From Rhizophagus sp. LPA8_4_AMF (lineage: Eukaryota; Glomeromycota; Glomeromycetes; Glomerales; Glomeraceae), in contig JADRCO010000743.1 in the NCBI GenBank assembly GCA_021464525.1, forward strand, positions 1-27,208: DNA of 27,208 bases, written 5' to 3'. Position 1 is the stretch's first letter; the number at the start of each line of letters is the position of its first letter. Below the pieces are notes generated by a model that did not search any database, had not been told where the DNA came from, and saw nothing but the letters and a program-made list of their open reading frames with translations. The translations under genes and the position numbers were made by a program. Positions 8,102-19,590 of this stretch are shown here, in pieces.

Positions 8102-9827
8102 ATGGATGATAATAAATTTTTACCAAAATTATCACAACATTTACTCAAAATTTTGGACGATGATGAATATTATGATATTACAATCGAAGTTAGTATTGAC
8201 CCTTACGTAAAAATATTTCGAGCTCATATGGTCATCCTAAATTATCGTTCTCCTTATTTACAAAGAATTTTATCAACAAATAAAAAGAAAAATGATGGTA
8301 CTTTGGTACATATTAAATTACCAAATATTTTACCTGAAATTTTTCAAATAATTTTGAGGTAGGTGATAAAGTAAATAATTTTGTCGTTTTACCAATTTTT
8401 ACATATATTTTATTTCGTATATTATGTTTTTATTTCAGGTATATTTATGGTGGAAGGCTTTCTTTGGAGAAATGTGACACTTTGGATATTATTAAGATCT
8501 TGGTTGCTGCTAGTGAACTTAACCTTCAGGAATTAGTTGTCTATTTACAATCCTTTTTGATAAAAAATAATACTTATTGGATGGAACAAAATTTTAATTT
8601 GATATATCAAACAAGTTTTGAAAATGTTAATTTCTTGGAACTTCAAAAATATTGTACTGACTTAATTTCTAAAGGACCAGATAAGATTCTTAAATCAGTT
8701 AGTTTATCTTCAATTCCGGAAAACCTTTTAATTTCAATTATTCAAAATAATAACCTTCAAATGAGCGAAATTCAAGTTTGGAAATATGTGATTAAGTGGG
8801 GACTTTCTCAGAATCCTGAACTTCCTACTGATCCTACAACCTTTTCAAAAGAAGATTTTAACGCATTAAAGAAAACTTTACAACAAATCATTCCTTTTAT
8901 CAAGTTTAATAATTTAACTTCTAGAGAATTTTCTGAAGAAGTATTACCATATAAGAAAGTTTTACCAAAAGAATTATACAAAGATTTGTTGAAAAAATTT
9001 TTGAATTTACATCCCGATAGCAAGTTAATTGACGATTCAAAAATTATTAAATTTCAACATGCTGAATTAATCTCAAAATGGATTGATAAATTAGATATTA
9101 CAGATGAGTTAACTTCTTCATACGAATTCAAATTAATTTTTCGTGGATCTCGTGATGAGTTTTCCATTGATAAATTTCATGAAATCTGTGATAATCAATC
9201 TTGCACTGTAACAGTTGTTAAATTGAAGAATAGCAACGAAATTCTTGGAGGATATAACCCAATCGAGTGGAAATCTGATTGTAGTTACGGCGTTACTAAG
9301 GATAGTTTTATATTTTCTTTTGATAATGCTGATGATATTAATAAACATATTTCAAGTCGTGTTAAAAATAATAAGTATGCCATATTTAATCATCGTACTT
9401 ATGGTCCTTCATTTGGTGGCACAGACCTTATTTTGCGGTGTAATGGTTGTCATTGTGTAAAAGATAGTTATGAAAGACAAATCAGAAGAAAAGTTACGAC
9501 TTCTTCAGGTATGAAGTTTCCTTATTATAATGATAATTTACTTTCTCTAAACTATTTATAATCTCTATAAATCTTACAGAACCCTTTTATCTTGATATAA
9601 TATGTGATTGCTGTGATGGTAATATCCGTGGAATGAGATGGAAGTGTACAATTTGCCCAGATTATGATTTATGTCAAGATTGTAAACCTAAATCAAATAT
9701 TCATAATCATCCAAATGATCATATATTCAAACTTACTTGTGAATTTGCTATAGAAGAATACGAAGTATTTCAAATTATAAAAAAAAAAATAAATGAATAT
9801 TTTGATTTGTATGTAAGTAAAAAATAA
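8102..9827 (+). CDS. BTB-BACK-TLDc protein with a ZZ zinc finger inserted in the TLDc domain (three exons, 524 aa)
   Basis: Exons are 8102-8358, 8439-9508 and 9580-9827, joined through GT-AG introns of 80 and 71 bases; both joins keep frame. The BTB/POZ domain is at residues ~20-120 (YDITIEV..., FRAHMVILNYRSPYLQ, then YIYGG across the first splice). A BACK-like helical region spans ~125-260. TLDc starts near 292 (SYEFKLIFRGSRDEF, then LGGYNPIEWKS and FGGTDLIL). Between the SYERQIRR strand and the final TLDc strand (FAIEEYEVFQI, 498-508) lies a complete ZZ finger, residues ~451-490, with C451/C454, C465/C468, C474/C477 and H486/H490. BTB domains usually dimerise and recruit cullin-3; TLDc domains are linked to V-ATPase binding and oxidative stress resistance; ZZ fingers bind peptides, often N-termini. 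The exact role here is unknown. Reading through intron 2 would give a shorter product lacking the ZZ and the last strand. An AATAAA-type signal follows the stop. Confidence 0.9.
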
Positions 9828-10380
9828 AATAAATAAAAAATTTATTTATTGATTTAAATCTCCCAGAAAAATATATTAAAAATTGTACCAATTATGAAAA
9901 AATGGGTGAAGAAATGTAAAGAAAGTTAATATATCTGCTAATATTATTAAAATGTCAAATTAACGTATAAAAATCACACTCCCGAATAATTTATTCTAAT
10001 TTAAATTAGTTTATTTTACTTGACAGTTAACTAGTAATTTTCTTCGACAATAAAAGATGTATATTTAGTCATTATGCATTAAAGTAATATGATATTCTTT
10101 TAAGCTGATATATATATATATTATTTTTTGATGGTAAATACTCTTTGCTTATAGGTAAATATACATCGGTAAGTTGAATAAACTTAAAGAGCCTTTATAT
10201 ACAAATCGTTCAAAACGAAAAAAAAATAAAATAAAAATAAAAGATACAACTACACACAGGAAAATACAACGACATGCTACACTTGCGCTAATATATGAAC
10301 GCTATTTAAACGAATATACGCAAAATCGTTCATGGATAAAAATGATTTTTCGATGATGAACTTTCAACTTAATTATTAAT
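9828..10380. other. 3' flank and spacer of the BTB-ZZ-TLDc gene
   Basis: Immediately after the stop are overlapping AATAAA-like polyadenylation signals (9828-9842). A 60-codon basic open frame lies at 10174-10356 but has no usable start codon, so it is not called. Otherwise the spacer is AT-rich. Confidence 0.4.
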
Positions 10381-10557
10381 TTATTTTCTTTTTGTCTTGA
10401 ACTTTAAAATAGATTTCTCTACCGCATTTTTTTTCTTATCATCCATTCGAATTCGTTTTTTTGAAGGAACTGAAATACGTATAAATACAAGTGTTTGAAA
10501 TACTACGGTAGTTATTAAAAGATAAAAATTGTATATTTCGAATAGTATAAGAGTCAT
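10381..10557 (-). CDS. Possible small single-pass membrane protein, 58 aa
   Basis: The minus strand is open from an ATG at 10557 to TAA at 10381-10383, with an in-frame stop directly 5' of the ATG. The product has one hydrophobic segment at residues ~10-28 (NFYLLITTVVFQTLVFIRI) followed by a strongly basic tail (SKKRIRMDDKKKN at ~32-44, then LKFKTKRK at the end). That pattern fits a short ER or mitochondrial membrane protein with a cytosolic or matrix-facing basic tail, but I do not recognise a family. A splice acceptor (tatttcag) falls inside the frame just before the basic part, so the tail could instead be the last exon of a spliced gene. Short length and AT-rich hydrophobic codons leave chance as a real alternative. 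Confidence 0.35.
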   Translation of the reverse strand: MTLILFEIYNFYLLITTVVFQTLVFIRISVPSKKRIRMDDKKKNAVEKSILKFKTKRK

Positions 10558-12154
10558 CTAATTTAACATAAATAAAGTAATTAAATCCATTATAAGCATA
10601 CTAGTAATATTGATTTTGTTTATTCCTTTTTTTTTCAGAAGGCCGCTAGTGAATCGCTAATAAAAATTCTAATATCTTAATAATTTGACTAAAGTTTTAA
10701 ATGAAACATTTTATTAAATATCATGCTTAATAATACATATAGACGCATAATAAAAGATATACTGAATATATGGCGATACAAAATAATACGCTTAAATTAT
10801 GAAAGCTTTATCTTCTTTTAGTTTAAACGACTCATTTGTCCAAAAAAATAGGTAAATTTTCAAATTCCCCAAAATTTTTTCGATAATCAGTATAAATTCT
10901 CCAAGACTCAGTTAGTTCTTATTATATTGAACTTATGTTTAAAAGTTAAATAAGGATAAAATTTCAAAAAAATCAACTAGGCGGATTAAAAACATTCATC
11001 GCCTTTTAAAGTTTAAATAAATTTATGATAATTTCGGTAAAAATGGTAAAAATGTATCTTGCCTAATGAAGAAATTCAAAAGCACTTAAGTAAAGCATAA
11101 ATTGCGGGAATAAGAAAAAAAAAAGCAAAGGTTGATGATCTAATTCTCGAATCGCAAATCAATCCCAAAATATGATTGTAATCAGATTAATTTTTGTTAA
11201 ATATGACATTTTTTGAAAAAATTGCTCTTTTAATTTTTGGAAATGTTAGTAATGAATAGAAAATTTTACGACGTGTTATTAATAAAAAAAAATACCTGTA
11301 AAATTTGTTAAAAGTCTCAAATATTAATGATGAATAAATCAAATAAAAAAAAAAATATTTTTAGATATTTTTTTCTTCTAATTTTTCAATTGTTAGCTTA
11401 GAATTAATTCTGATTAACTCCAATTTTATTTGAATCCTAGTTTTTAATGAGATTTTCGATTATTGATAAAGTGCGCCAATTTTCTTGTATGAAATTTTAT
11501 TTACAATACCAACTAATACTGTCACGACAAATATATAATGGACATCATCGAATAAGATTAAAGTTTTATTTTTGTAAAAAGTCAGTGACTTAACGTGAGA
11601 GATAAATATCATTGAGGTATAGCCTTACAAATATACATTGACAGATTTTTTTATTGTATCAAACTCTATCAGACCGGGAATTTTCTTTTTTATTAAAAAA
11701 AAAAAAAAAATCACAAAGTACTTAAACTTCAATAACTTGTGCTAATTCAATAAAGTAACACTAAAGGGAGACATATTCATGATAGCTTTAATAGAACACT
11801 TTATTGAAAACACCTACAGAGTGATATTACCCCCTAGAGTAATATTTCATTATTGTATAAACGTGAATTTTTTTTTTTTTTGAAAAGGAAAAAAACGTTA
11901 TATTATGTGAAAAAGATAATATTTCGTAAATTTTGTAGATAAACTAATAAGAAATGAGAGCTATTAAGGTGTAAAAAAAATATCTATCACTATAAAGTTA
12001 TAATTTAATACGAGTGATTTTACCTCAAGGTCTTAGATGTGCTATAATTAAAAACTTATAATAGACAAATAAAATTACTAGAAAGATTTTTAAATAATAA
12101 AAGGTAAAAATAACTTGTTGTGAAACTTTCTTTGTTTGCAAAAATTGTGCACTA
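10558..12154. other. AT-rich spacer between the convergent BTB-TLDc genes
   Basis: No gene is supported on either strand. An 11-base perfect inverted repeat, ttcaataaagt at 11746-11756 and actttattgaa at 11798-11808, is followed by a small hairpin (atattac, 8-base loop, gtaatat) near 11825-11846. Several poly-A runs occur, including one of about 15-18 bases near 11694-11711. The function of the inverted repeats is unknown. Confidence 0.4.
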
Positions 12155-13821
12155 TTATATAATTTGAAATACTTCATATTCTTCTACAGAAAATTTAGTA
12201 ATAATACTTGTTCTGATCGGTCTATCATAGGATGCTTGCTTACACATACTATTACTAAAACCACTTCCACGCAAAATAAGATCACTCTCTCCAAATGATG
12301 GGCCGCGTTGAGTGTGATTAGATATGGCAAATTTTCTATTCATCACACGACTCAAAACATGATTCTCGATACTTTGATTTTCATCAAAAGAGAATATAAA
12401 ACTATCGTAGGTGGCGTCATAGTTACTACCAGATTTCCATTCAATCGGATTATATCCTCCAAGAATTTCGCTACTATCCTTTACTTTAATAACAGTTACA
12501 GTACGAGATTGATTTTCACAGACTGTACGGAAGTCACTACCAGAAAATCCATTAATAGATCCACGGAAAATTAATCTGAATTCATATGAAGCAATAACAT
12601 TCAATCTATTAATCCATTCTGAGATTAATTTAGCATGTTCCAATGTAATAATTCTTGAATCAATACTAGTAGTATTTTTTGGCCTGGTTTGATTAAACAT
12701 TCGTCGGGTAACATTTGGAGTAGTTGGGTTAATAATCGGAACAGTTGGGTTAACGATCTGAATAGGTGCGATAATATTTGGGTCAGTTATCGTAATATTT
12801 CTAACGTTTTCAACATTTTCATGTATCTGAGCTTTAGGTTTAATCTCTTTAGTCTCCTCTGGTTTTGATTGATTAACTGGTTTATGATCGTGATCCAAAA
12901 AAAGTTTTAACAAATCTACAAATAATTTCTCCGGTATAATTTCTCTATATGGAAATACATGATCTAAAAATTCTTTTGAACTAAAATTATCGAACTTAAT
13001 TAAAGGAATACATTGTTGTAAGGTATTTTTTAATGCACTAAAATCATCTCCGGAAAAACTTTCAGGATCAGAAGGTAGTCCTGGATTTTGATCGAGTCCC
13101 CATTTAAGAACATATTTCCAAACTTTAACTTCATTCATTTTAAGGTTATCATTTTGAATAAGTAAGATCAAAACTTTTTCTGGAATTGAAGAAAAATTAA
13201 GTGAATTAAATATTTTATCTGGTTTCTTGGATATAAGATCATTACAATAATTTTGAAGTTCCGATAAAGAATCATTTTCAAAACTTGTTTGATATATAAT
13301 GTTAAAATTTTTTTCCACCCAAGTTGTGTGCTTTTTAATCAAAAAAGATTGTAAATGATTAACTAATTCTTGAAGATCAAGTTCGCTAGCGGCAACTAAA
13401 GTTTTGATGATATCTGCTACATCATACCCTTCAAAAGATAATCTTCCTCCATAAATATATCTAGAATAATAATAAAAAGATTAATATTAAAAAATAAATA
13501 AATAAATAAATAAATAAATAAAATTAAAATAAAAATTTGTAAAATAAATAATTTAATTTCTTACCTTAATATTATTTGGAAAATTTCAGGTAAAATATTT
13601 GGTAATTTAATATGTGTTAAAGTTCCATCACTTTTATTTTTATTAGTTGATAAAATATTTCGTAAATGAGGAGAACGATAATTTAATATATTCATATGTG
13701 CACGGAATATTTTTACGTAAGGGTCACTACCAACTTCAATTGTAATATCATAAAATTCTCCATCATCTAAAATTTCAAGTAAATTTTGTGATAATTTTGG
13801 TAAAAATTTGTTATCATCCAT
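12155..13821 (-). CDS. BTB-BACK-TLDc protein without ZZ finger (two exons, 520 aa)
   Basis: Exon 1 is 13821-13565 and exon 2 is 13460-12155; the 104-base intron (GT...CTAG) falls at exactly the same codon as intron 1 of the paralogue at 8102, splitting the Arg codon before YIYGG. Exon 1 is nearly identical at protein level to the paralogue. BTB is at ~20-120, a BACK-like helical region at ~125-260, and TLDc from ~355 to the C-terminus (SYEFRLIFRGSINGF, LGGYNPIEWKSG, FGESDLILRG, SVEEYEVFQII). Between BACK and TLDc is a ~90-residue low-complexity linker rich in Pro, Asn, Thr and Ile, with NPTVPIINPTTPNV-type repeats. The protein stops directly after the last TLDc strand and has neither the second intron nor the ZZ finger. 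Expected role as for the paralogue: adaptor of a cullin-3-type ligase or a TLDc-linked stress function; substrate unknown. Confidence 0.9.
13491..13521. repeat. (TAAA)n microsatellite inside the intron
   Basis: About eight tandem taaa units lie within the intron of the BTB-TLDc gene at 13821-12155 and account for its greater length compared with the 80-base intron of the paralogue. Confidence 0.8.
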
Positions 13822-14242
13822 TATAACTGATTTTTTTTTTTTAAAAAAAAAAAAAAGAATGAAGTGAAATGAATTTTTAATTAAATTTAGTTTTGTTAAT
13901 CATATTTATATTTATTTTGTGCGACGTGAAAACGTAACAACGAGGATATTCAGATTGGTAACACCCGAAAATGATCGATATTGTGGATTTCTATATTAGT
14001 ACTAGCCAGCTTTTTTTTTTTATTATTAGTAAAGTTTACATTGTGGAATTTTTTCGACTCTGGAGTTGCTGATTATTATACTACATGCAGTAAAATAATT
14101 AATCGAATTTGAATCATCTACCATTTTTATGGAAAGTTGTACTATTATGGTTAGGGATATTAGAAAATTTACTTGATTTGCTTTCAAATGAATGAAGACT
14201 GCACATTATTTACATTATTTGTAATACTCTACTATCAATAAT
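13822..14242. other. Upstream region of the minus-strand BTB-TLDc gene
   Basis: A poly-T then poly-A tract lies within 50 bases of the start codon, much as in the paralogue. No other promoter element or gene could be supported. Confidence 0.35.
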
Positions 14243-14436
14243 AATTACCCTGAATTATATCCTCAATTTCATTAACAATTTCATGATTGTTATAAAGAGA
14301 ATGTTGATCAAATACAAATTATGTGGAATTTGCTAGTCGTAAACTTCACGAAGCATTATTTGAATCATATGAAAATGTTAACTTGTCCGTAGCATCTAAT
14401 CTACCATCCCATTTTGAAATTCGTTCGGTATATTGA
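14243..14436 (+). pseudogene. Decayed coding fragment of unknown family
   Basis: The plus strand shows coding-like runs (NYPELYPQF near the start, then FASRKLHEALFESYENVN and HFEIRSVY to a stop at 14434-14436), but they are not in a single open frame. It looks like the damaged 3' part of a host gene. I do not recognise the family, and there is no intact start. Confidence 0.3.
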
Positions 14437-14639
14437 TTCATAATTTTGTAATATAATTACCAATTGGCTTGCTATTTGTAATAAACATTTTCGGTAAATC
14501 CTTGCACGATTCATTCGGTTTTGCAAAGTAATACCAATCAGAAAATTTTTTAGAAGTTACCAATAAAATGAAGGTGTTGTTGTTATGCATTTTGTTTTAA
14601 TAAGTTGAAATCATCTTTTAAAAGCTTATAATAGGATCA

Positions 14640-15075
14640 CAGACCTTGAGCGAGTCCCCATTTAAAATTTTCCAAAATTAAATTTCAATTGTTTAGAGAT
14701 AATTATTTTGAATAAAACTTTTTTTCTGAAACTAGAGTGAAATTTAATGCTAACTCAGTCCTTTGGATATTAAATCAGTATAATATTTTTTTTTTTATTT
14801 CTAAGAAAGAGATATTTTGAAACTTGTTTGATTTATCAATATTAAAAAAGTTTTTCGTCCAGTTTGCATTATTTTCATTATTTACAATCAAAGAAGTTTG
14901 TAAAAGCTAAATTTTTGAAGATTGAGTTATGAAAGCCTATGTACATAAATTTACGGTACCTAAAACATAAAGTTTATATCTAAAATAACATTGTGATAAT
15001 CTTATTATTATTTCTTACCTTACAAATTTCCTATAAAATATTGGATAATTTAATACGCGTTCTAGTGCTATTACA
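14640..15075 (-). pseudogene. BTB-TLDc pseudogene (partial third copy)
   Basis: The minus strand matches the paralogue at 13821-12155 over the end of exon 1, the intron position and the BACK part of exon 2. Matching landmarks include gagcgagtccccattta (15 of its last 16 bases shared with gatcgagtccccattta), aaacttgtttgat with the following atattaaaaaagtttttcg, and tcttaccttacaaatttcct at 15015, which retains the splice donor. The copy has many base changes, small gaps and in-frame stops. Both the N-terminal BTB half and the TLDc half are absent. It is a tandem, same-strand duplicate of the neighbouring intact gene and is no longer functional. Confidence 0.8.
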
Positions 15076-15849
15076 AAAAAAATTCACAACTCAACAGCTA
15101 TTTAGGCCAGCCCATTAAAATTAATATACAAACATTTCAATATTTGCTGAATAACTTTTAGCATTTGCTTATTTTCTTTAACCTGGAAAGTAAAAAAAAA
15201 AGATAAAAACACGTCTTACAATATTATAGCTAGCATAATTTCAAGCTAGAACTTACAAAAATTAATATACAAGTATTTCCATACCTTATGGCAAATTTCC
15301 TTAGAAATTTTTCGCCTGTTTAATTTTCTCAAGGTGCCAAATCATATTGTGGGGTCAAAAAAATGTATTTGTCACGAAATTACCTATGAAAATCCACAAC
15401 TTTACGACAATATTATATATTTGAAGTTCTGAACTGGTGTAAAAGTACTTAACTTTATTAATTACTATAACAAACCTTTTAAAAATATATTTATTAAAAC
15501 GTAAAAAGGAAAAAAATAGTGAGAGTGTGTGAGAAAAAATTTATTACGGTAAACATTACGGTAAATGATAAATCAATCTGATAAACCAGGGGGAGGGGGT
15601 CTAAGATTCCCTTGAAATTAGCCAATATCCACATGACCACTATTATTTTTGTTTAAAAAGTAAAATAATATCGGCGGTGACACTATCATTAGGTAGTTTA
15701 GTAGTAGTAAGTAATTTAGGATAGTTACTCGTCGCTATTTATAGCTTCTTTGTAATTTCTACTGCTTTTCAGTTCACCTCTTGTAATAAAAATAAAAATA
15801 AAGGTAAAAAAATTTTGGAGTGAAGATATTTCTTGTAATTTTTGGTACA
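15076..15849. other. AT-rich intergenic DNA
   Basis: No gene or clear repeat. A short (a/g)-rich patch near 15510-15600 (gtgagagtgtgtgag, gggggagggggt) is the only local oddity. Confidence 0.35.
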
Positions 15850-16210
15850 ATTTTATCCACTAACATTTTGCGTTAAAATATCTTTTAACAACAAACCCTT
15901 CTTACCAGAAATCCTGAGAATAGCTTCTTGCACTCTATTCTACAGCTTTAGAGCTCTTTCACATTTTTGTTTTTTATCTGTAGTTACAGTATAATTTCGT
16001 TGTTTACGAGTTTTTGAAATTTTAGGAACAACATTAACTTGTTTTACTAGTCCTTTTACTTCACTCGCAAAGCTTTTATCGCCGTTCGTATGTCTACTGA
16101 TTACACTTCTACACCTCAAAAAGCCATTTTACGGCTATACAAAGCTATATAATTGCATAAAATTTCCTTCTCTCTTCGACAGTTGTGCCACATCTCAGGA
16201 TGTGATTGCA
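15850..16210 (-). pseudogene. Decayed coding tract, family not recognised
   Basis: The minus strand has coding-like composition over about 360 bases, with Lys/Arg/Val-rich segments such as SFASEVKGLVKQVNVVP and KISKTRKQRNYTVTTDKK. It is broken by several interruptions. GC content is slightly above the flanks, which also suggests former coding DNA. It may be a mobile-element gene or a host gene; nothing in it decides between them. Confidence 0.4.
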
Positions 16211-16937
16211 CTCAAATTTCGCAAGATATTACCTTTTACGATTAGACCTGAAAACACACCCCTTATAATCATGATTTCTTTGTAATGACTAACAACGAAG
16301 ATTTACTACCGGATGCATATAAACTGTATGTCATATTTATTATGTATATTATATGTTATATGCATTTTTAAATTACTCAAAATTTTGAACTTAATTGAAA
16401 AGAATTAAAAGCAATGAGAAATAGTCAAAAGGAAATAATACTAGCAAAAGATTTCAGAGATAAATAGAAGGAAAAGAAATACTTGACTAATAATGATCCA
16501 CTAATAATGGTCTCTAAAAGATTGCAATTACGTGCATTTCAAAAATGGTATAAAAAAGTTTGAAGAAAAATATTTTATAAGGGTGCAAATCGGGAATTAT
16601 CTATACACTCTATATTTATATTATTTATAGCAAAATGCAACATTTCTTTTTATTATCAATACATTGAAAAAAGATTACAGACACAAGTGAGTAAATTTCA
16701 TCATTATGTCGTTTAAATTAAAAATAAACATTATTATTAAAATGTTATCGAATTCATTGAATAATGTTTGACTTTTCGCTTAATGAGTTGTGAAAAATGC
16801 CTGTAATTTAAAAAAATGTTCATGAATAAGCTAATTTACTCGACAAATGAATGAATGATATGTTAATTAAAAAGAATTCCTTTACGCAAATAATAATTAA
16901 TTTAGAAATAACGCTTTATTTTACAATGTAAACAGAT
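16211..16937. other. AT-rich intergenic DNA
   Basis: No supported gene, RNA or repeat in this stretch. Confidence 0.35.
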
Positions 16938-17012
16938 GATGATTAGATATGGCAAAATCTGCATTCCATACACGACTCAAAATATGATTATTGAATATAT
17001 CTATTTCTTTTG
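16938..17012 (-). pseudogene. TLDc relic (about 25 codons)
   Basis: On the minus strand this reads NNHILSRVWNADFAISNHH, matching ENHVLSRVMNRKFAISNHT in the TLDc domain of the intact gene at 12155-13821. The DNA match includes gattagatatggcaaa and cacgactcaaaa. It lies on the 5' side of the BTB relic at 14640-15075, in an order opposite to a normal gene, so it most likely comes from yet another copy or from rearrangement. Confidence 0.75.
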
Positions 17013-17251
17013 AAGATAACCATGGGGATATCAAAAGAAATATAAATTATATTAAAAATAAACTTCAACAAAATACATCTAAATTTTCAAATGAACTTCA
17101 TATTAATATAAATAAAATTGATATAAATGATTTAACATGGAAAGATCCAATTGCAATTGAAGTAAAAAATTTATCAAGTAAACAAGGGTGGAATGGCTTG
17201 CCCGATCCAGTATGGAAATCGAGAGCTTTTACATATCTTGAATCATTTTGA
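17013..17251 (+). pseudogene. Truncated coding fragment joined to the TLDc relic
   Basis: An open plus-strand frame runs to a TGA at 17249-17251 and reads like a genuine protein C-terminus: NINYIKNKLQQNTSKF, then INDLTWKDPIAIEV, then QGWNGLPDPVWKSRAFTYL. There is no ATG; the open frame upstream of ~17013 is only antisense to the TLDc relic, so the true 5' part is missing. The family is not recognised. It marks a rearrangement breakpoint at about 17010. Confidence 0.4.
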
Positions 17252-19590
17252 TAACTATCAATGAAAAAATGAAAGAAGCAAAGAGATCAATCACTTTATA
17301 AACTTTATATATATAAATTTAAAGAATTATTTACCTCCTACAAATTAATCTTTTTGTTTCATTATAAATACATTGTTCTAGCAACATGATATAAGGTCGA
17401 TGTCAAGTTGAAAACAAAATATCATCCAGATACGCTTCAGCAAATTTGTGCTTGTCTAAATAATCATGACAACAATAATCACACCTGTTTGATCCAAGAC
17501 TTTCCTTTTATAAGTACTGAAAACATCATCATAAGGTTCGTAAGGTAACTCATATATCTTAGCGATTTAGTAAAAGGAAGTGGATCCAAAGGATTTTTTT
17601 TGTTGAACAAAAACAAATCCACTCAAGAATAAGTTACATTGTTCAACATATTTATCACCTGTCATAAGTATCTCGATAACAAGGTGAAGTTTTAGCTCTG
17701 TACCTGAAGAAGTACGAAATTAAAGAAATGATAATGAGATAATGAGTTGACGTAGTAATAGGAAATCTTGACTAATAAATAATTAATACTTACTCAAGGG
17801 AACTCACAATCACTCTCATTAGTTTCTGCCATAGGTTTTTAATTGATAATAAGAAAATTTGTATGTTTGAGAATTTTGATAAATTACTCCTTTTTATATT
17901 AATTGATTTCTTTTCGATTTTCATATTCTCATATTCTTTTTGACAAATCATAATAGCATTATTATTATCAGCAAGGCTTTTGTTGTTACAAAGATACAAA
18001 AGGAATTGAAATGAATTGAATGGATTGAATCATTTGTCAAATAATTATAAATTGAACTCACAGATCGTATGATTAAAATAACTAAATTCCTTTTCAACTT
18101 TTAGTGATATTTCATTGGCTGCATAATAATCAAACATTTGAATGTAAATTATTTAGATGCTAAGTAATAATAATAGTAGGAATTTTGTTTTTAAAAATAA
18201 TTTCATTCAAAATTGGGTTTGAATTGGAGTTTAATAATAAGCTTTTTTAATTATTAACAATAAATTAATCATGAGACCTGTTTTTAATGATTATTAAAGA
18301 CATAATGAGGTTTTTTTTATTGGCTTAGTTATTATTATTTACGAGTTTTTTTTGTGAAAGGGAAAGATGAAAATTTTTTTTTTTTAAATCAGATAAAGCA
18401 GAAAATATATTTCCAAATGGGAAAATTTCTTGACAATAAATAAATTATTATTGATTACCCCTTCTATTTTTAGGGATGATTACAAGGAGATTAGAATGTT
18501 TTATTTGTGTCAGTGTAACTTCAAAGTGTAATTTCATAAATGTAATTTCAATCTAATTCATCGCTCAGGATGATTTTGCTGGCAAGATAAGAATACTGTA
18601 CTGTTAAATTAGGTGATTAAGGGAAATTAACATGTATTAATAAATTTCATTTTTTTATCTACTAGATAATACCAAAAATAAAAAACCATTTAAAAATTTC
18701 TAAGAAAGAACATTGTGCTCTAATATTAAATCAATTATTGATTTTATTAACACGAAACCTATTCTAGTATCTCCAATTAACATGAATCCTGATTTCAAAT
18801 TATTAGATCATTATCCACTTTTTTCATTATATTTATTATATTGCTCAAATTTTTTTAAGGATATAATTTACAAATAATTCATTTTTTGTATTTACAAGAT
18901 GATTAAACTTAATAAATATGATTTCGGAGAGTTTCAAACATTTAAAAATCAGTTAATTGATGATAAACAATAAAAATGAAAAAGTATAGAAGAAAAGCAA
19001 ATAAAAGAGATATGAAATTCTTAACCAGAAAAGTCTATCATTGCGAGTAATTAGTACTTAAAAAATAGATAGCTAAATATTCAAAATTATTTTCTTTCCA
19101 GTTAAATTGAATGATATTAAACTGTCTAATGGTTTAGATTAAATTCAGCTCAATAAGGCTTAGAAAAAAAGCAAGCTACTGTATCTTTTAAGAAAATTAG
19201 AAATCATGTATAGATAGTTAAACGGGAATATGTTACTTTATTTAATTTAAATAAATTAAATCCTAATATTTTTTTTTAGAAAAAAATTATTCTTGATATT
19301 TGTTTTATACCATAATTTTAGATGTTTACCACAAACATTCTCTGGTGAGAATTTGGACTAATTATACATAAAAAATTGTTGAAAATTTGTGATTAAATTT
19401 GACAATATAGCCATAACTGAATCTCATACCAAATAATCTCAAAGTTTCTAATTAAGCTTAAAAATGTTTTCTTGTACTGAATAATTTTGAATAATTACAG
19501 TATATGTTATGATATCACAATTGTCATTGTACATAATCATGACTTATTTTACATCATTCATTATTGTATATATATATACCTAAAAAAAAT
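17252..19590. other. Long AT-rich region with faint coding remains
   Basis: No gene is confidently supported. On the minus strand at about 17400-17555 there are coding-like runs in two frames (YELPYEPYDDVFSTYKRK and CDYCCHDYLDKHKFAEAYL), suggesting a decayed or spliced host gene of unknown family. A 69-codon minus-strand frame at 17790-17999 has no supporting features. From 18000 to 19560 I see only AT-rich spacer. Confidence 0.35.

Noticed and set aside
8464-8466. Start of the BTB-ZZ-TLDc exon 2 frame as an independent gene start
   Set aside because: The first codon is TTG, not ATG, and the sequence upstream continues in frame to a splice acceptor at 8438, joining exon 1 perfectly.
10174-10356. 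60-codon basic plus-strand open frame
   Set aside because: No ATG in a usable place, an upstream stop very close, and Lys-rich content arises easily from A-rich DNA. It reads somewhat like protein near its end (HATLALIYERYLNEY), so it could be a relic, but not a gene.
11746-11846. Inverted repeats as transcription terminators or an RNA gene
   Set aside because: Short arms in AT-rich eukaryotic DNA; no neighbouring gene end at the right distance and no tRNA or other RNA fold recognised.
12308-12574. 88-codon plus-strand open frame
   Set aside because: Antisense shadow of the TLDc part of the minus-strand gene.
17790-17999. 69-codon minus-strand open frame
   Set aside because: No recognisable domain, no splice or promoter support; Lys/Asn/Ile content expected in AT-rich DNA.
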